This document shows, piece after piece, positions 26,799-35,977 of a stretch of 64,000 bases of DNA. The stretch is taken from NCBI RefSeq assembly GCF_902833055.1, contig NZ_CADFEJ010000002.1, positions 496,001-560,000 of the forward strand. Direction: 5' to 3'. The first letter of the stretch is position 1. Every line of letters starts with the position of its first letter. This DNA is from Burkholderia territorii. Lineage in GTDB: Bacteria; Pseudomonadota; Gammaproteobacteria; Burkholderiales; Burkholderiaceae. Under the pieces are notes generated by a model, which worked only from the letters and a program-made list of their open reading frames with translations, made no database searches and was not told the DNA's origin. The position numbers were made by a program, and so were the translations under genes.

Positions 26799-28151
26799 AT
26801 GGATGAACTCGCCCTGCTGGCCGACGCCGACCGGCGCGCGCACGCATATCTCGCAGCGACCGGCGAACGGCGCGCGTACCCCGATGCGGCCGCGCTCGCC
26901 GGCCTTGCGGCCTTCGACGAACCGCTGCCCGATACGGGCTACCCGGCCGACGACGTGCTGCGCTTGCTCGACGAGCGCGGCACGCCCGCGACCGTCGCAT
27001 CGAACGGCCCGAACTACTTCGGCTTCGTGATCGGCGCGACGCTGCCGGCCGCGGCGGCGGCCGAGCGGCTGATGCTCGCGTGGGACCAGTGCGCATCGTC
27101 GTTCGCGAATTCGCCGGTGGCCGCGACGATCGAGCGACAGGCGGCGCGCTGGGTCGTCGACGTGCTCGGGCTGCCCGAAGACAGCGCGGTCGGATTCGGC
27201 ACGAGCGCGACGGCCTGCACGCTGGTCGCGCTGGTCGCCGCGCGGCGTGCGCTGCTCGCGCGCAAGGGCTGGGACGTCGACGAGGACGGGCTGATCGGCG
27301 CGCCCGAGGTGAAGGTCGTGCTCTCCGAGCTCGCGCACGTCACGGTGAAGAAGGCGCTGCGGGTGCTCGGCTTCGGGATGAAGCGCCTGATCGTCGCGCC
27401 GGTCGACGCGCACGGCCGCATCGATCCCGCGCAATTGCCGCCGCTCGACGAGATGACGATCCTCTGCGTGCAGGCCGGCGAGGTGAACACCGGCGAGTTC
27501 GATCCGTTCGCGACGCTGATTCCGCTCGCGAAGGCCGCCGGCGCGTGGGTGCACGTGGACGGCGCGTTCGGGCTGTGGGCGCGCGCGTCGTCGAAGCGCG
27601 CGCTCACCGACGGCATCGACGGCGCGGACAGCTGGACCACCGACGGCCACAAGTGGCTCAACACGCCGTACGACGGCGCGATGGTGATCTGCCGCGACGC
27701 AGCCGCGCTCGCGAGCGCGATGAACAGCGATGCCGTCTACCTGAGCGGCGCACGCGATGCGCAAAAGAATCTCAACCTCGAGTTTTCGCGGCGGGCGCGC
27801 GGCATTCCGGTGTGGGCCGCGCTGCGCGCGCTCGGCCGCGCCGGCGTGGCGACGCTGGTCGAGCGGCATTGCGCGCAGGCGCAGCGCGTCGCCGACGGCC
27901 TGCGCGCGGCCGGCTACGACGTGCTGAACCGTGTCGTGCTGAACCAGGTGCTCGTGCGCGCCGGCACCGACGACGAGACGATCGCGATCCTTCAGGCCGC
28001 GCAGGATTCGGGCGACACATGGTTCGGGCAGACCGTGTGGCAGGGGCGGCCGGCGTTCCGGATCAGTGTGTCGTCGTGGCGCACGGAGGACGAACACATC
28101 GATCGCCTCGTCGCGTTGCTGACGAAGCTGCGCGGCGTGCACGTGGGCTGA
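26799..28151 (+). CDS. PLP-dependent group II decarboxylase-like enzyme
   Basis: A 450-residue protein from the ATG at 26799. It belongs to the glutamate/aromatic-L-amino-acid decarboxylase (group II) family. Signs are GFGTSATACTLVALVAAR near residue 135, HVDGAFGLWA near residue 250 (Asp binding the PLP ring) and TTDGHKWLNTPYDG near residue 280 with the Schiff-base Lys. The substrate is not evident. Start-stop spacing and strand put it in an operon with the preceding ArsR gene. Confidence 0.85.
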   Translation: MDELALLADADRRAHAYLAATGERRAYPDAAALAGLAAFDEPLPDTGYPADDVLRLLDERGTPATVASNGPNYFGFVIGATLPAAAAAERLMLAWDQCASSFANSPVAATIERQAARWVVDVLGLPEDSAVGFGTSATACTLVALVAARRALLARKGWDVDEDGLIGAPEVKVVLSELAHVTVKKALRVLGFGMKRLIVAPVDAHGRIDPAQLPPLDEMTILCVQAGEVNTGEFDPFATLIPLAKAAGAWVHVDGAFGLWARASSKRALTDGIDGADSWTTDGHKWLNTPYDGAMVICRDAAALASAMNSDAVYLSGARDAQKNLNLEFSRRARGIPVWAALRALGRAGVATLVERHCAQAQRVADGLRAAGYDVLNRVVLNQVLVRAGTDDETIAILQAAQDSGDTWFGQTVWQGRPAFRISVSSWRTEDEHIDRLVALLTKLRGVHVG

Positions 28152-28291
28152 GCGACGTCGCCAGGCAGCGGCGGGCGGCGATCGTGCCGGTGACCGCGTT
28201 CGCTTGAAAATGTCGGACAATGACGCGGCATGCACGCCGCGCCCGCCCGGGCGGCGCGTTCAACCGCTGCATTGACGCCGACGAGATCCCC

Positions 28292-28759
28292 ATGTCCACG
28301 ACATCTCCCCGTGAACTGCTGAAAGCCGCCGACATCGCGAAGATGGAACCGGCCCGCGAGGTGCATTCGCTCAATCCCAACGCCGTTCGCCTCAAACGAC
28401 AGTTGAGCGACCTGACCGGTCTTACGCAGATCGGCTGCCACCTGCTCACGTTGATGCCCGGTCACGAATCGGCCGAGTATCACCGCCATCTTTACGAAGA
28501 AGAATGCGTGTACGTGCTGTCCGGCACGGGCACCGTCACGATCGGCGAACGCGCCTGCGAGGTCGGCCCGGGCGATTTCCTCGGTTTCGCGCGCGGCGGC
28601 GACGCGCACACGCTGCAAAATACCGGCGACGCGCCGCTGCAAATGCTCGTGTTCGGGCAGCGCCTCGAGCACGACGTGTGCGAATACCCGCGCATCGGCA
28701 AGCGCCTGTACGTGGCCGGCAAACTCGAGGAATTCGTCGATCTGCCGAAACAGGGATGA
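28292..28759 (+). CDS. Cupin-domain protein
   Basis: A 155-residue protein with one cupin barrel. Motif 1 is approximated by YHRHLYEEECVYVLSGTGTVTIG (His, His, Glu metal ligands) and motif 2 by VGPGDFLGFARGGDAHTLQNTG. The metal ligands are present, so it could be an isomerase, dioxygenase or binding protein. It stands alone after the decarboxylase gene, 140 bases downstream. Function unknown. Confidence 0.78.
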   Translation: MSTTSPRELLKAADIAKMEPAREVHSLNPNAVRLKRQLSDLTGLTQIGCHLLTLMPGHESAEYHRHLYEEECVYVLSGTGTVTIGERACEVGPGDFLGFARGGDAHTLQNTGDAPLQMLVFGQRLEHDVCEYPRIGKRLYVAGKLEEFVDLPKQG

Positions 28760-29063
28760 TCCGGGGCGGATGGTTTTGAAGCCGCACGAAACTCGCGATG
28801 TCCGCATTTTTGGCAGGCAATCGAAACGGCCGGGGCGGCAACGGAAACCGCAACGGTAACGGAGCATCGAAGACGAAATGAAGGCCGGCGGCCGACGCTG
28901 TCAAATGCAATGCTCATGGAGCAGGAATCGGCGGTGACGAACGGCCGTGCCGGGCGCCACCTGCCATCACGCCCGAAACACGGCGTGTCGGATGCGGCCG
29001 CGATTCGGTGAATGGTGCGCTCGCGTCGACACGGCAATGACCGCATGTTCGGTCGACGCCGTG
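28760..29063. other. Intergenic region after the cupin gene
   Basis: About 300 bases between convergent genes. No gene, hairpin with T-run or repeat is evident. Confidence 0.4.
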
Positions 29064-29366
29064 TCAGCGTTCCGGCTCGTTTGCCGGCGGGCCGTTATCC
29101 AGTTCGAACGCCCTGCGATCCTTGCCGCGGATCCAGTGAGGCTCTCTTCCCCGGCCGCTCCACGTCGCTCCGCTGACCGGATCGAAGTAGCGCGGGTGGG
29201 CCTTGCGCTTGCGCACGTCCGGAAACAGTTCGTCCAGGGTGAATTGAAATTCCGCGACCGCCATCAGAATTTCCGCCAACACTTTCTTTCGACAGGGAAC
29301 GTTGTTCTCATTGATCTGTTCCTCTGGCGCGGTTCTTCTCCCTGGGCAATCTGAAGGCTCTGTCAT
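29064..29366 (-). CDS. H-NS-family DNA-binding protein, left copy
   Basis: A 100-residue protein. The C-terminal half has the H-NS DNA-binding signature as RYFDPVSGATWSGRGREPHWIRGKDRRAFEL, where TWSGRGREP corresponds to the AT-hook-like loop that reads the minor groove. The N-terminal oligomerisation region is short and altered compared with the right-hand paralogue at 35684: CPGRRTAPEEQINENN replaces an ordinary helical YNYLNRKASLEAQINEE segment. It lies downstream of the adhesin gene on the same strand, after a 530-base spacer. It probably silences AT-rich DNA in the locus. Confidence 0.82.
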   Translation of the reverse strand: MTEPSDCPGRRTAPEEQINENNVPCRKKVLAEILMAVAEFQFTLDELFPDVRKRKAHPRYFDPVSGATWSGRGREPHWIRGKDRRAFELDNGPPANEPER

Positions 29367-29897
29367 CTTGGTCTCGTGTGGTTTCTATAAGGTCCCCTAT
29401 GTAGTTTTGTTGTAATGAATTTTCATGAACCGGCGAACGTCGCGGTGCTGTATGAAATTGTATCGATGGCGTCTTGGGAGTTGGTTCTTGAAACGAACTT
29501 TTTTTACATGCTTTGCAGTTGGCGTTTTATTTAATGGATTTATTTTCCAATCCTGAATGTCCAGGATTTTCACGATATCGGTGCATCGGAGAATTGGACG
29601 AGGGCCACATGCGGGGTTCGACTGGCGACCGGCTACAGGTTGCGAGTGCGGATTGTGGCGACAACGGATGTCCGCAACGCGTCGGTCGGTGCCGGAGGCC
29701 CTGCTCACGCGAGCGGCAGACGCGACGCAAGCGATTGCAGTCGGCGTGACGCTGGTGCACTGCGAGCTGGTCTCATGCGGTCCGTCGTTGGGCGGAGCGG
29801 TTTCCGACGGCCGGGAAGTGGTGATCTCGCTGCCATCTCCTTCATGCAATAACGCCCCGAGCGCCAGTCGCAACTGCGACGCCCGGGGCATTTCGAC
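29367..29897. other. AT-rich region between the adhesin and the left H-NS gene
   Basis: About 530 bases holding the hns-like promoter and the adhesin terminator. 29370-29560 is clearly AT-richer than surrounding coding DNA, as expected for an H-NS target. No gene is supported. Confidence 0.5.
29854..29889 (-). terminator. Probable terminator of the adhesin gene
   Basis: GCCCCG (29854-29859) pairs with CGGGGC (29884-29889), and an inner GTCGCA/TGCGAC stem forms at 29867-29880. It starts nine bases past the adhesin stop. The T-run after it is weak. Confidence 0.5.
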
Positions 29898-32800
29898 TTA
29901 CCACTGATAGGACACGCCTCCGCCATAAGTGCTGCCATTGCCGCTGATCCCGACGCCGAGCTTCGCCTTCAGGTTGTCGCTGAAGCGGACGGACACGCCG
30001 ATCGCCGAAGCCGAGTACCCTTGGTAGCTGCCACCGCCGATCCCTACCGCGATTGTTTTGCCCGGGTCGACTTCCGGAATCATCGTCAACGCGGTTGCCG
30101 CGGCGACGCCTGAGTACGCACGACGGGCCACCTCGTTGACGGTGGATTGGACGCCCCACAGTTGATTCATGTTCGCGGCGTCCGTGCCGTTGATGCCAGG
30201 CGCCACGTTCGTCAGCCGCCGTTCGTTGCCCGGGGATCCGAACGAAACGGTGTTCGGCGCCGAGGCTACCGAACCCGCGCCGATCGCAACGGAGTTCGGA
30301 GCGCTTGCCATGCTGCCCTGGCCCACCGCGGTCGTATTGACTCCGGAAGCCGTCGATCCTTGCCCCAGTGCCGTTGAATTGTCGCCCGTTGCAGCTGCAG
30401 CCTGGCCGTCGGCCTTCGAGTTTTTCCCCGAAGCGATTGCCCCTTGACCCTCGGCGGTCGAGTTCTGTCCCGAGGCCGTTGCCCCTTGGCCCACTGCGGT
30501 CGAATTCGTGCCCGACGCGGTCGCATTCTGGCCGACCGCCGTCGAATTCGCGGCTGCCGACGATCCTGAACCGATTGTGGTGCTGCCATCCGTCGTCTGC
30601 GTTTTGATCGAGATCAACGGCGCGACCGCGGTCGAAAGAGACGCCAGGTTGGCGTTGGTCGTGGAAAGCCCGGTCGACAGCGAAGCGACGTTGCTGTTTG
30701 TCGAGCTGAGGCCGGTCGAGGTCGACGTGGACAGTGACGAGACGGCGCTGTTGGTCGAGCTCAGACCCGTCGACAGCGACGAGACATTGCTATTGGTGGA
30801 GCTCAGACCGGTGGACAGCGACGAGACATTGCTGTTGGTGGAACTCAGACCGGTAGACAGCGACGAGACGTTGTTCGTAATGGAGCTCAGCCCAGTGGAC
30901 AGCGACGAGACGTTGTTGGTAATGGAGCTCAGTCCGGTGGACAGCGACGAGACATTGCTGTTGGTGGAGCTCAGACCCGTCGACAGCGAATTGATGCTGG
31001 TCGAGGTCGACGTGGACAACGAGCTGATCGAGCTGGTGGCCGACGACAGGCCGGTCGAAAGGGAGTTGATCCCCGTCGACGTGGAAGTCGACAGCGAAGC
31101 CACGGTGCTGTCGGTCGAGCTCAGGCCGGTCGACAGCGAGTTGATGCCGGTCGAGGTCGAGGTGGACAGCGAGCTGATCGAGCTGTTGGTCGAGCTGAGG
31201 CCGGTCGACAGCGAGTTGATACCCGTCGAAGTCGAGGTGGACAACGAACTGATCGAGCTGGTGGCCGACGAGAGACCCGTCGACGTGGAGGTCGACAGCG
31301 AAGCCACGGTGCTATCGGTCGAGCTGAGGCCCGTCGACAACGAGTTGATACCCGTCGAGGTCGACGTCGAGAGCGACGAAATCGAGCTGGTGGCCGACGA
31401 CAGACCGGTCGACGTGGAAGTCGACAGCGATGCCACGGTGCTGTTGGTCGAGCTCAGACCCGTCGACAACGAGTTGATGCCGGTCGAAGTCGAGGTGGAC
31501 AGCGAGCTGATCGAACTCGTTGCCGACGACAGACCGGTCGACGTGGAAGTCGACAGCGAAGACACGGTGCTGTCGGTAGAACTGAGGCCCGTTGACAGCG
31601 AGCTGATGCCGGTCGAAGTCGATGTGGACAGTGAACTGATCGAGCTGGTCGCCGACGAGAGGCCGGTCGACAGCGAGTTGATACCTGTCGAGGTCGACGT
31701 GGACAGCGAGCTGATCGAGCTGGTGGCCGACGAGAGACCGGTCGACGTGGAGGTGGACAGCGAAGCCACGGTGCTGTCGGTCGAGCTGAGGCCCGTCGAC
31801 AACGAGTTGATGCCCGTCGAGGTCGAGGTGGACAGCGAGCTGATCGAACTCGTTGCCGAGGAGAGACCGGTCGACGTGGAGGTGGACAGCGAAGCCACGG
31901 TGCTGTCGGTCGAGCTGAGGCCCGTCGACAGCGAATTGATGCCGGTCGAGGTCGACGTGGAGAGCGACGAAATCGAGCTGGTGGCCGACGACAGGCCGGT
32001 CGACGTGGAAGTCGACAACGAAGCCACGGTGCTGTCGGTCGAGCTGAGGCCCGTGGACAGCGAGTTAATGCCGGTCGAGGTTGACGTCGAGAGCGAGCTG
32101 ATCGAGCTCGTTGCCGAGGACAGACCGGTTGACGTGGAAGTCGACAACGAGCCGATCGAGCTGTTAGCCGACGAGAGGCCGGTCGACGTGGAAGTCGACA
32201 GCGAAGCCACCGTGCTATCGGTCGAGCTCAGACCGGTCGACAGCGAGCTGATCGAGCTCGTTGCCGACGAGAGGCCCGTCGACGTGGAGGTCGAGAGCGA
32301 CGCCACGGTGCTGTTGGCCGAGCTGAGGCCGGTCGACAGCGAGTTGATGCCCGTCGAAGTCGACGTGGACAGGGAGCTGATCGAACTCGTTGCCGACGAC
32401 AGACCGGTCGACGTCGAAGTCGAGAGCGAAGCCACGGTGCTGTTGGTCGAGCTCAGGCCCGTCGACAGGGAGTTGATGCCCGTCGAGGTCGAGGTGGACA
32501 GCGAGCTGATCGAACTCGTTGCCGAGGACAGACCAGTCGACGTGGAGGTCGAGAGCGAAGCCACGGTGCTGTCGGTCGAGCTGAGGCCGGTCGACAACGA
32601 GCTGATGCCGGTCGAAGTCGACGTGGACAGCGAGCTGATCGAGCTGGTAGCCGACGAGAGGCCGGTCGACGTCGAAGTCGACAGCGAAGCCACCGAGCTG
32701 TTGGTCGAGCTGAGGCCGGTCGACAGCGAGTTAATACCTGTCGAAGTCGACGTGGACAGCGAGCTGATCGAGCTGGTCGCCGACGAGAGGCCGGTCGACG

Positions 32801-35489
32801 TGGAGGTCGACAGCGAGGCCACGGTGCTGTTCGTCGAGCTGAGGCCGGTGGACAACGAGTTGATGCCCGTCGAAGTCGACGTGGACAGCGAGCTGATCGA
32901 GCTCGTTGCGGACGAGAGGCCCGTCGACGTGGAGGTCGACAGCGAAGCGACGGTGCTGTTGGTCGAGCTGAGGCCCGTGGACAGCGAATTGATCCCCGTC
33001 GAAGTCGAGGTGGACAACGAGTTGATCGAGCTGTTCGCCGACGAGAGGCCGGTCGACGTCGAAGTCGACAGCGAAGCCACCGTGCTATCGGTCGAGCTCA
33101 GGCCCGTCGACAGCGAGTTGATGCTCGTCGAGGTCGAGGTGGACAGCGAGCTGATCGAGCTGGTCGCCGACGACAGACCCGTCGACGTCGAGGTCGACAG
33201 CGAAGCCACGGTGCTGTTGGTCGAGCTGAGGCCGGTGGACAACGAGTTGATGCCCGTCGAAGTCGAGGTGGACAACGAGCTGATCGAGCTGGTTGCCGAC
33301 GAGAGACCGGTCGACGTCGAAGTCGAGAGCGAAGCCACCGTGCTGTTGGTCGAGCTGAGGCCGGTCGACAACGAGTTGATCCCCGTCGAAGTCGACGTAG
33401 ACAGCGAGCTAATCGAGCTCGTTGCCGACGAAAGGCCAGTCGACGTGGAGGTCGACAGCGAATTGATACCTGTCGAAGTCGAGGTGGACAACGAGCTGAT
33501 CGAGCTGTTAGCCGACGACAGGCCGGTCGACGTCGAAGTCGACAGCGAAGCGACGGTGCTGTTGGTCGAGCTGAGGCCCGTCGACAACGAGTTGATGCCC
33601 GTCGAAGTCGAAGTGGACAACGAGCTGATGGAGCTAGTAGCCGACGAGAGGCCGGTCGACGTGGAAGTCGACAGCGAAGCGACCGTGCTGTTGGTCGAGC
33701 TGAGGCCCGTCGACAACGAGTTGATGCCGGTCGAAGTCGAAGTGGACAGCGAGCTGATCGAGCTGGTCGCCGACGACAGACCGGTCGACGTGGAAATCGA
33801 CAGCGAAGCGACGGTGCTATCGGTCGAACTGAGGCCGGTCGACAACGAGTTGATGCCCGTCGAAGTCGAAGTGGACAGCGAGCCGATCGAACTGGTCGCC
33901 GACGACAGACCCGTCGACGTGGAGGTCGACAGCGAAGCCACGATGCTGTTGGTCGAGCTGAGGCCGGTGGACAACGAGTTGATGCCCGTCGAAGTCGACG
34001 TCGACAGCGACGAAATCGAGCTGGTCGCCGACGACAGACCGGTCGACGTGGAAGTCGACAGCGAAACCACCGAACTGTTGGTCGAGCTCAGCCCCGTCGA
34101 CAACGAGTTGATCCCCGTCGAGGTCGACGTCGACAGGCTTGCAATGTTCGACGTAGTGGCGCTCGCAACTGCGTACAGTTGGCTGCCATTGATTGCGTCG
34201 GTGCTGCTTGGGCTCACGAGGCCCGCCGCGACATTCTGGATACGACGCTCGAGGTTCGGTTGGCCGACGCTGACAAGGCCGCCTGCTGGCGTCCCGGCCG
34301 CGTAGTTTCCGAATAACTGTCCGCCGATCGTTGTGCTGGTGACAGCGGTGTTACCACCGGTCGTCGTCGACAGCGCACTGGCCGTCACGGAACTGGAGCC
34401 GAGCGCGACTGAATTCGCCACGTTCGCGACCGAACCATTGCCGAGCGCGACGGCATTGGTTCCGCTCGCAGCCGCTCCGCCGGCCGATCCAAATCCGCCT
34501 GTTGCTCCTCCGAGTGCCAGAGATCCGGATCCGGTCGCCGATGCACTTTGCCCCATTGCAATAGCGCCATTTTGGTTCGATACCGCTTGCCGACCGAGCG
34601 CAATGGATGTGACCGCAGTTGCCGAGGCGGAATTGCCCATTGCGATGGCTCCGTCTCCGGATGCGATAGTCGCAAAACCGGCCCTCATGCCAATCGCAAT
34701 CGAGTTTGCTCCTGTCGCACTTGCTCCGGCGCCAAGAGCTGTCGCACCATTGATCGCTCCATTGGATGCTGCTGCAACTGAGCCGAGACCGATTGCCGTA
34801 TTGTCGCCACGGGGACCTGCCGATGCCGATTGACCGATGGCGATGCCGTTGTTTCCGGCGGCTGTGGCGTTTCCCCCAAGTGCCATGCTGTTGTTTCCGG
34901 CGGCTGAGGCGTTTACCCCAAGCGCGATGCCGTTGTTTCCGGCGGCTGAGGCATTTACCCCAAGTGCGATAGAGGAATTCGCGCCTGCACTCGCCCCATT
35001 TCCCATCTGAATCCGCCCAGCGTTTACGCGGAAAAGCGAAGCGTTGTTGGCGTCGCCCGTGCTGTCCCCGATAATGATATTGGTGAGCCCGTTGCTGTCG
35101 GTATATCCGTAAAAATAGTTTAGGACCGGCGTTCCATTTCCGAATCCACTTAACAAAATGCCCTCGGGGGTACCCCCGGAAAGTTGGTTATCGTTGTTGG
35201 ACAGGAGTTGGTAAGTAGATACGTACGTATTCTTGTCGAAAGTAGCGGTTTGAACCAATCCGGACAGCACCGCCGGAACTTGCTGGGCAAACACGCTCGG
35301 GGAAAATGCGGAAAGAAGCAGCAGCGGGACAATGCCCAGTTTGCCGACCCAAACCGCGTGGTGAAATTCGCTGCTCAGCCGCGGTGCTTCCTTGATCGAA
35401 GCGGTCTTGCCTCGCTGCTTTGCGCCTTCCGACACGACCACCCATCCGGATGAGACGTGCGACCATATGATCTTGTAAATCTTGTTCAT
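29898..35489 (-). CDS. Giant trimeric autotransporter adhesin (YadA-like)
   Basis: A 1863-residue outer-membrane surface adhesin of the type Vc secretion class. Residues 1-24 match the extended signal peptide region (MNKIYKIIWSHVSSGWVVVSE), and a hydrophobic core ending VFA completes the leader near residue 68. Residues about 150-420 contain 14-residue YadA-type head repeats (SIALGVNASAAGNNG). A neck/connector follows near 415-447 (NVAAGLVSPSSTDAINGSQLYAVA). Residues about 452-1616 are a Ser/Thr-rich repeat stalk with a 43-residue period. A second head (repeats of STAVGQGATASGQN) precedes the neck and the four-strand anchor at the C-terminus, ending in Trp. Trimerisation and host or biofilm adhesion are known for the family. 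Confidence 0.93.
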   Translation of the reverse strand: MNKIYKIIWSHVSSGWVVVSEGAKQRGKTASIKEAPRLSSEFHHAVWVGKLGIVPLLLLSAFSPSVFAQQVPAVLSGLVQTATFDKNTYVSTYQLLSNNDNQLSGGTPEGILLSGFGNGTPVLNYFYGYTDSNGLTNIIIGDSTGDANNASLFRVNAGRIQMGNGASAGANSSIALGVNASAAGNNGIALGVNASAAGNNSMALGGNATAAGNNGIAIGQSASAGPRGDNTAIGLGSVAAASNGAINGATALGAGASATGANSIAIGMRAGFATIASGDGAIAMGNSASATAVTSIALGRQAVSNQNGAIAMGQSASATGSGSLALGGATGGFGSAGGAAASGTNAVALGNGSVANVANSVALGSSSVTASALSTTTGGNTAVTSTTIGGQLFGNYAAGTPAGGLVSVGQPNLERRIQNVAAGLVSPSSTDAINGSQLYAVASATTSNIASLSTSTSTGINSLSTGLSSTNSSVVSLSTSTSTGLSSATSSISSLSTSTSTGINSLSTGLSSTNSIVASLSTSTSTGLSSATSSIGSLSTSTSTGINSLSTGLSSTDSTVASLSISTSTGLSSATSSISSLSTSTSTGINSLSTGLSSTNSTVASLSTSTSTGLSSATSSISSLSTSTSTGINSLSTGLSSTNSTVASLSTSTSTGLSSANSSISSLSTSTSTGINSLSTSTSTGLSSATSSISSLSTSTSTGINSLSTGLSSTNSTVASLSTSTSTGLSSATSSISSLSTSTSTGINSLSTGLSSTNSTVASLSTSTSTGLSSATSSISSLSTSTSTSINSLSTGLSSTDSTVASLSTSTSTGLSSANSSINSLSTSTSTGINSLSTGLSSTNSTVASLSTSTSTGLSSATSSISSLSTSTSTGINSLSTGLSSTNSTVASLSTSTSTGLSSATSSISSLSTSTSTGINSLSTGLSSTNSSVASLSTSTSTGLSSATSSISSLSTSTSTGISSLSTGLSSTDSTVASLSTSTSTGLSSATSSISSLSTSTSTGINSLSTGLSSTNSTVASLSTSTSTGLSSATSSISSLSTSTSTGINSLSTGLSSANSTVASLSTSTSTGLSSATSSISSLSTGLSSTDSTVASLSTSTSTGLSSANSSIGSLSTSTSTGLSSATSSISSLSTSTSTGINSLSTGLSSTDSTVASLSTSTSTGLSSATSSISSLSTSTSTGINSLSTGLSSTDSTVASLSTSTSTGLSSATSSISSLSTSTSTGINSLSTGLSSTDSTVASLSTSTSTGLSSATSSISSLSTSTSTGINSLSTGLSSATSSISSLSTSTSTGISSLSTGLSSTDSTVSSLSTSTSTGLSSATSSISSLSTSTSTGINSLSTGLSSTNSTVASLSTSTSTGLSSATSSISSLSTSTSTGINSLSTGLSSTDSTVASLSTSTSTGLSSATSSISSLSTSTSTGINSLSTGLSSTNSSISSLSTSTSTGINSLSTGLSSTDSTVASLSTSTSTGINSLSTGLSSATSSISSLSTSTSTSINSLSTGLSSTNSNVSSLSTGLSSITNNVSSLSTGLSSITNNVSSLSTGLSSTNSNVSSLSTGLSSTNSNVSSLSTGLSSTNSAVSSLSTSTSTGLSSTNSNVASLSTGLSTTNANLASLSTAVAPLISIKTQTTDGSTTIGSGSSAAANSTAVGQNATASGTNSTAVGQGATASGQNSTAEGQGAIASGKNSKADGQAAAATGDNSTALGQGSTASGVNTTAVGQGSMASAPNSVAIGAGSVASAPNTVSFGSPGNERRLTNVAPGINGTDAANMNQLWGVQSTVNEVARRAYSGVAAATALTMIPEVDPGKTIAVGIGGGSYQGYSASAIGVSVRFSDNLKAKLGVGISGNGSTYGGGVSYQW
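30640..34135 (-). repeat. Tandem 129-bp repeats encoding the adhesin stalk
   Basis: The period is 129 bases (43 codons): for example, near-identical stretches containing GACCGGTCGACGTGGAAGTC recur 129 bases apart at about 31403 and 31532. Units alternate STSTSTGxNSLSTGLSS and STSTSTGLSSATSSISSL segments. A few copies are shortened. Repeats at this identity are prone to recombination, so copy number may differ between isolates. The codon phase also leaves a long open frame on the opposite strand. Confidence 0.9.
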
Positions 35490-35553
35490 GTTAACGATGC
35501 AGTGGATATTAATTGTAAAAAATCGACAAATGAATTTCGTCGACGCAAAAAAG

Positions 35554-35585
35554 CCATCAACTTCGGCATATGTCGAAGTTGATGG
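35554..35585 (-). terminator. Rho-independent terminator of the right H-NS gene
   Basis: CCATCAACTTCG (35554-35565) pairs perfectly with 35574-35585, with an 8-base loop. Six T residues follow on the minus strand. It lies 100 bases beyond the stop of the gene at 35684 and 65 bases before the adhesin start. Confidence 0.9.
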
Positions 35586-35683
35586 TTAATCTCGCAATGG
35601 TTGTATTGACGGTCTCTGCGCTATGAGGGCACTTCTGGTGGTGCCTTCAAGTATTTTTAATTAGTTTGAAGATCGGTAATTCT

Positions 35684-35977
35684 TCACTTCATTTGCAGCG
35701 AATCGCTTTCCAGTTCGAACATCCGGCGATCCTTGCCACGAATCCAGTGTGGCTCTTTCCCTCTGCCGCTCCAGATTGCGCCAGTCTTGGGATCGAAATA
35801 ACGCGGTCGAACCTTGCGTTTTTCGGTGCGCGGGAACACTTCGTCCGGGACGAACTTGAACTCTTCAATAGCGATCAGAATTTCCGACAATACTTTGTTG
35901 CGACAGAGAAATCGCTCTTCGTTGATCTGCGCCTCGAGCGAGGCCTTTCTGTTCAAGTAATTGTAGAATTCAGTCAT
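35684..35977 (-). CDS. H-NS-family DNA-binding protein, right copy
   Basis: A 97-residue protein from the ATG at 35977, with GAGGTCAAA upstream. The N-terminus MTEFYNYLNRKASLEAQINEE is a normal helical oligomerisation start. The C-terminal domain reads PRYFDPKTGAIWSGRGKEPHWIRGKDRR, the same DNA-binding core as the left copy. It has its own terminator before the adhesin gene. With the left copy it brackets the adhesin. Confidence 0.88.
   Translation of the reverse strand: MTEFYNYLNRKASLEAQINEERFLCRNKVLSEILIAIEEFKFVPDEVFPRTEKRKVRPRYFDPKTGAIWSGRGKEPHWIRGKDRRMFELESDSLQMK

Noticed and set aside
30508..34305. Long plus-strand open frame of 1265 codons opposite the adhesin
   Set aside because: It is created by the repeat codon phase of the adhesin, has no Shine-Dalgarno sequence or domain, and its sequence is the acidic mirror of the Ser/Thr repeats.
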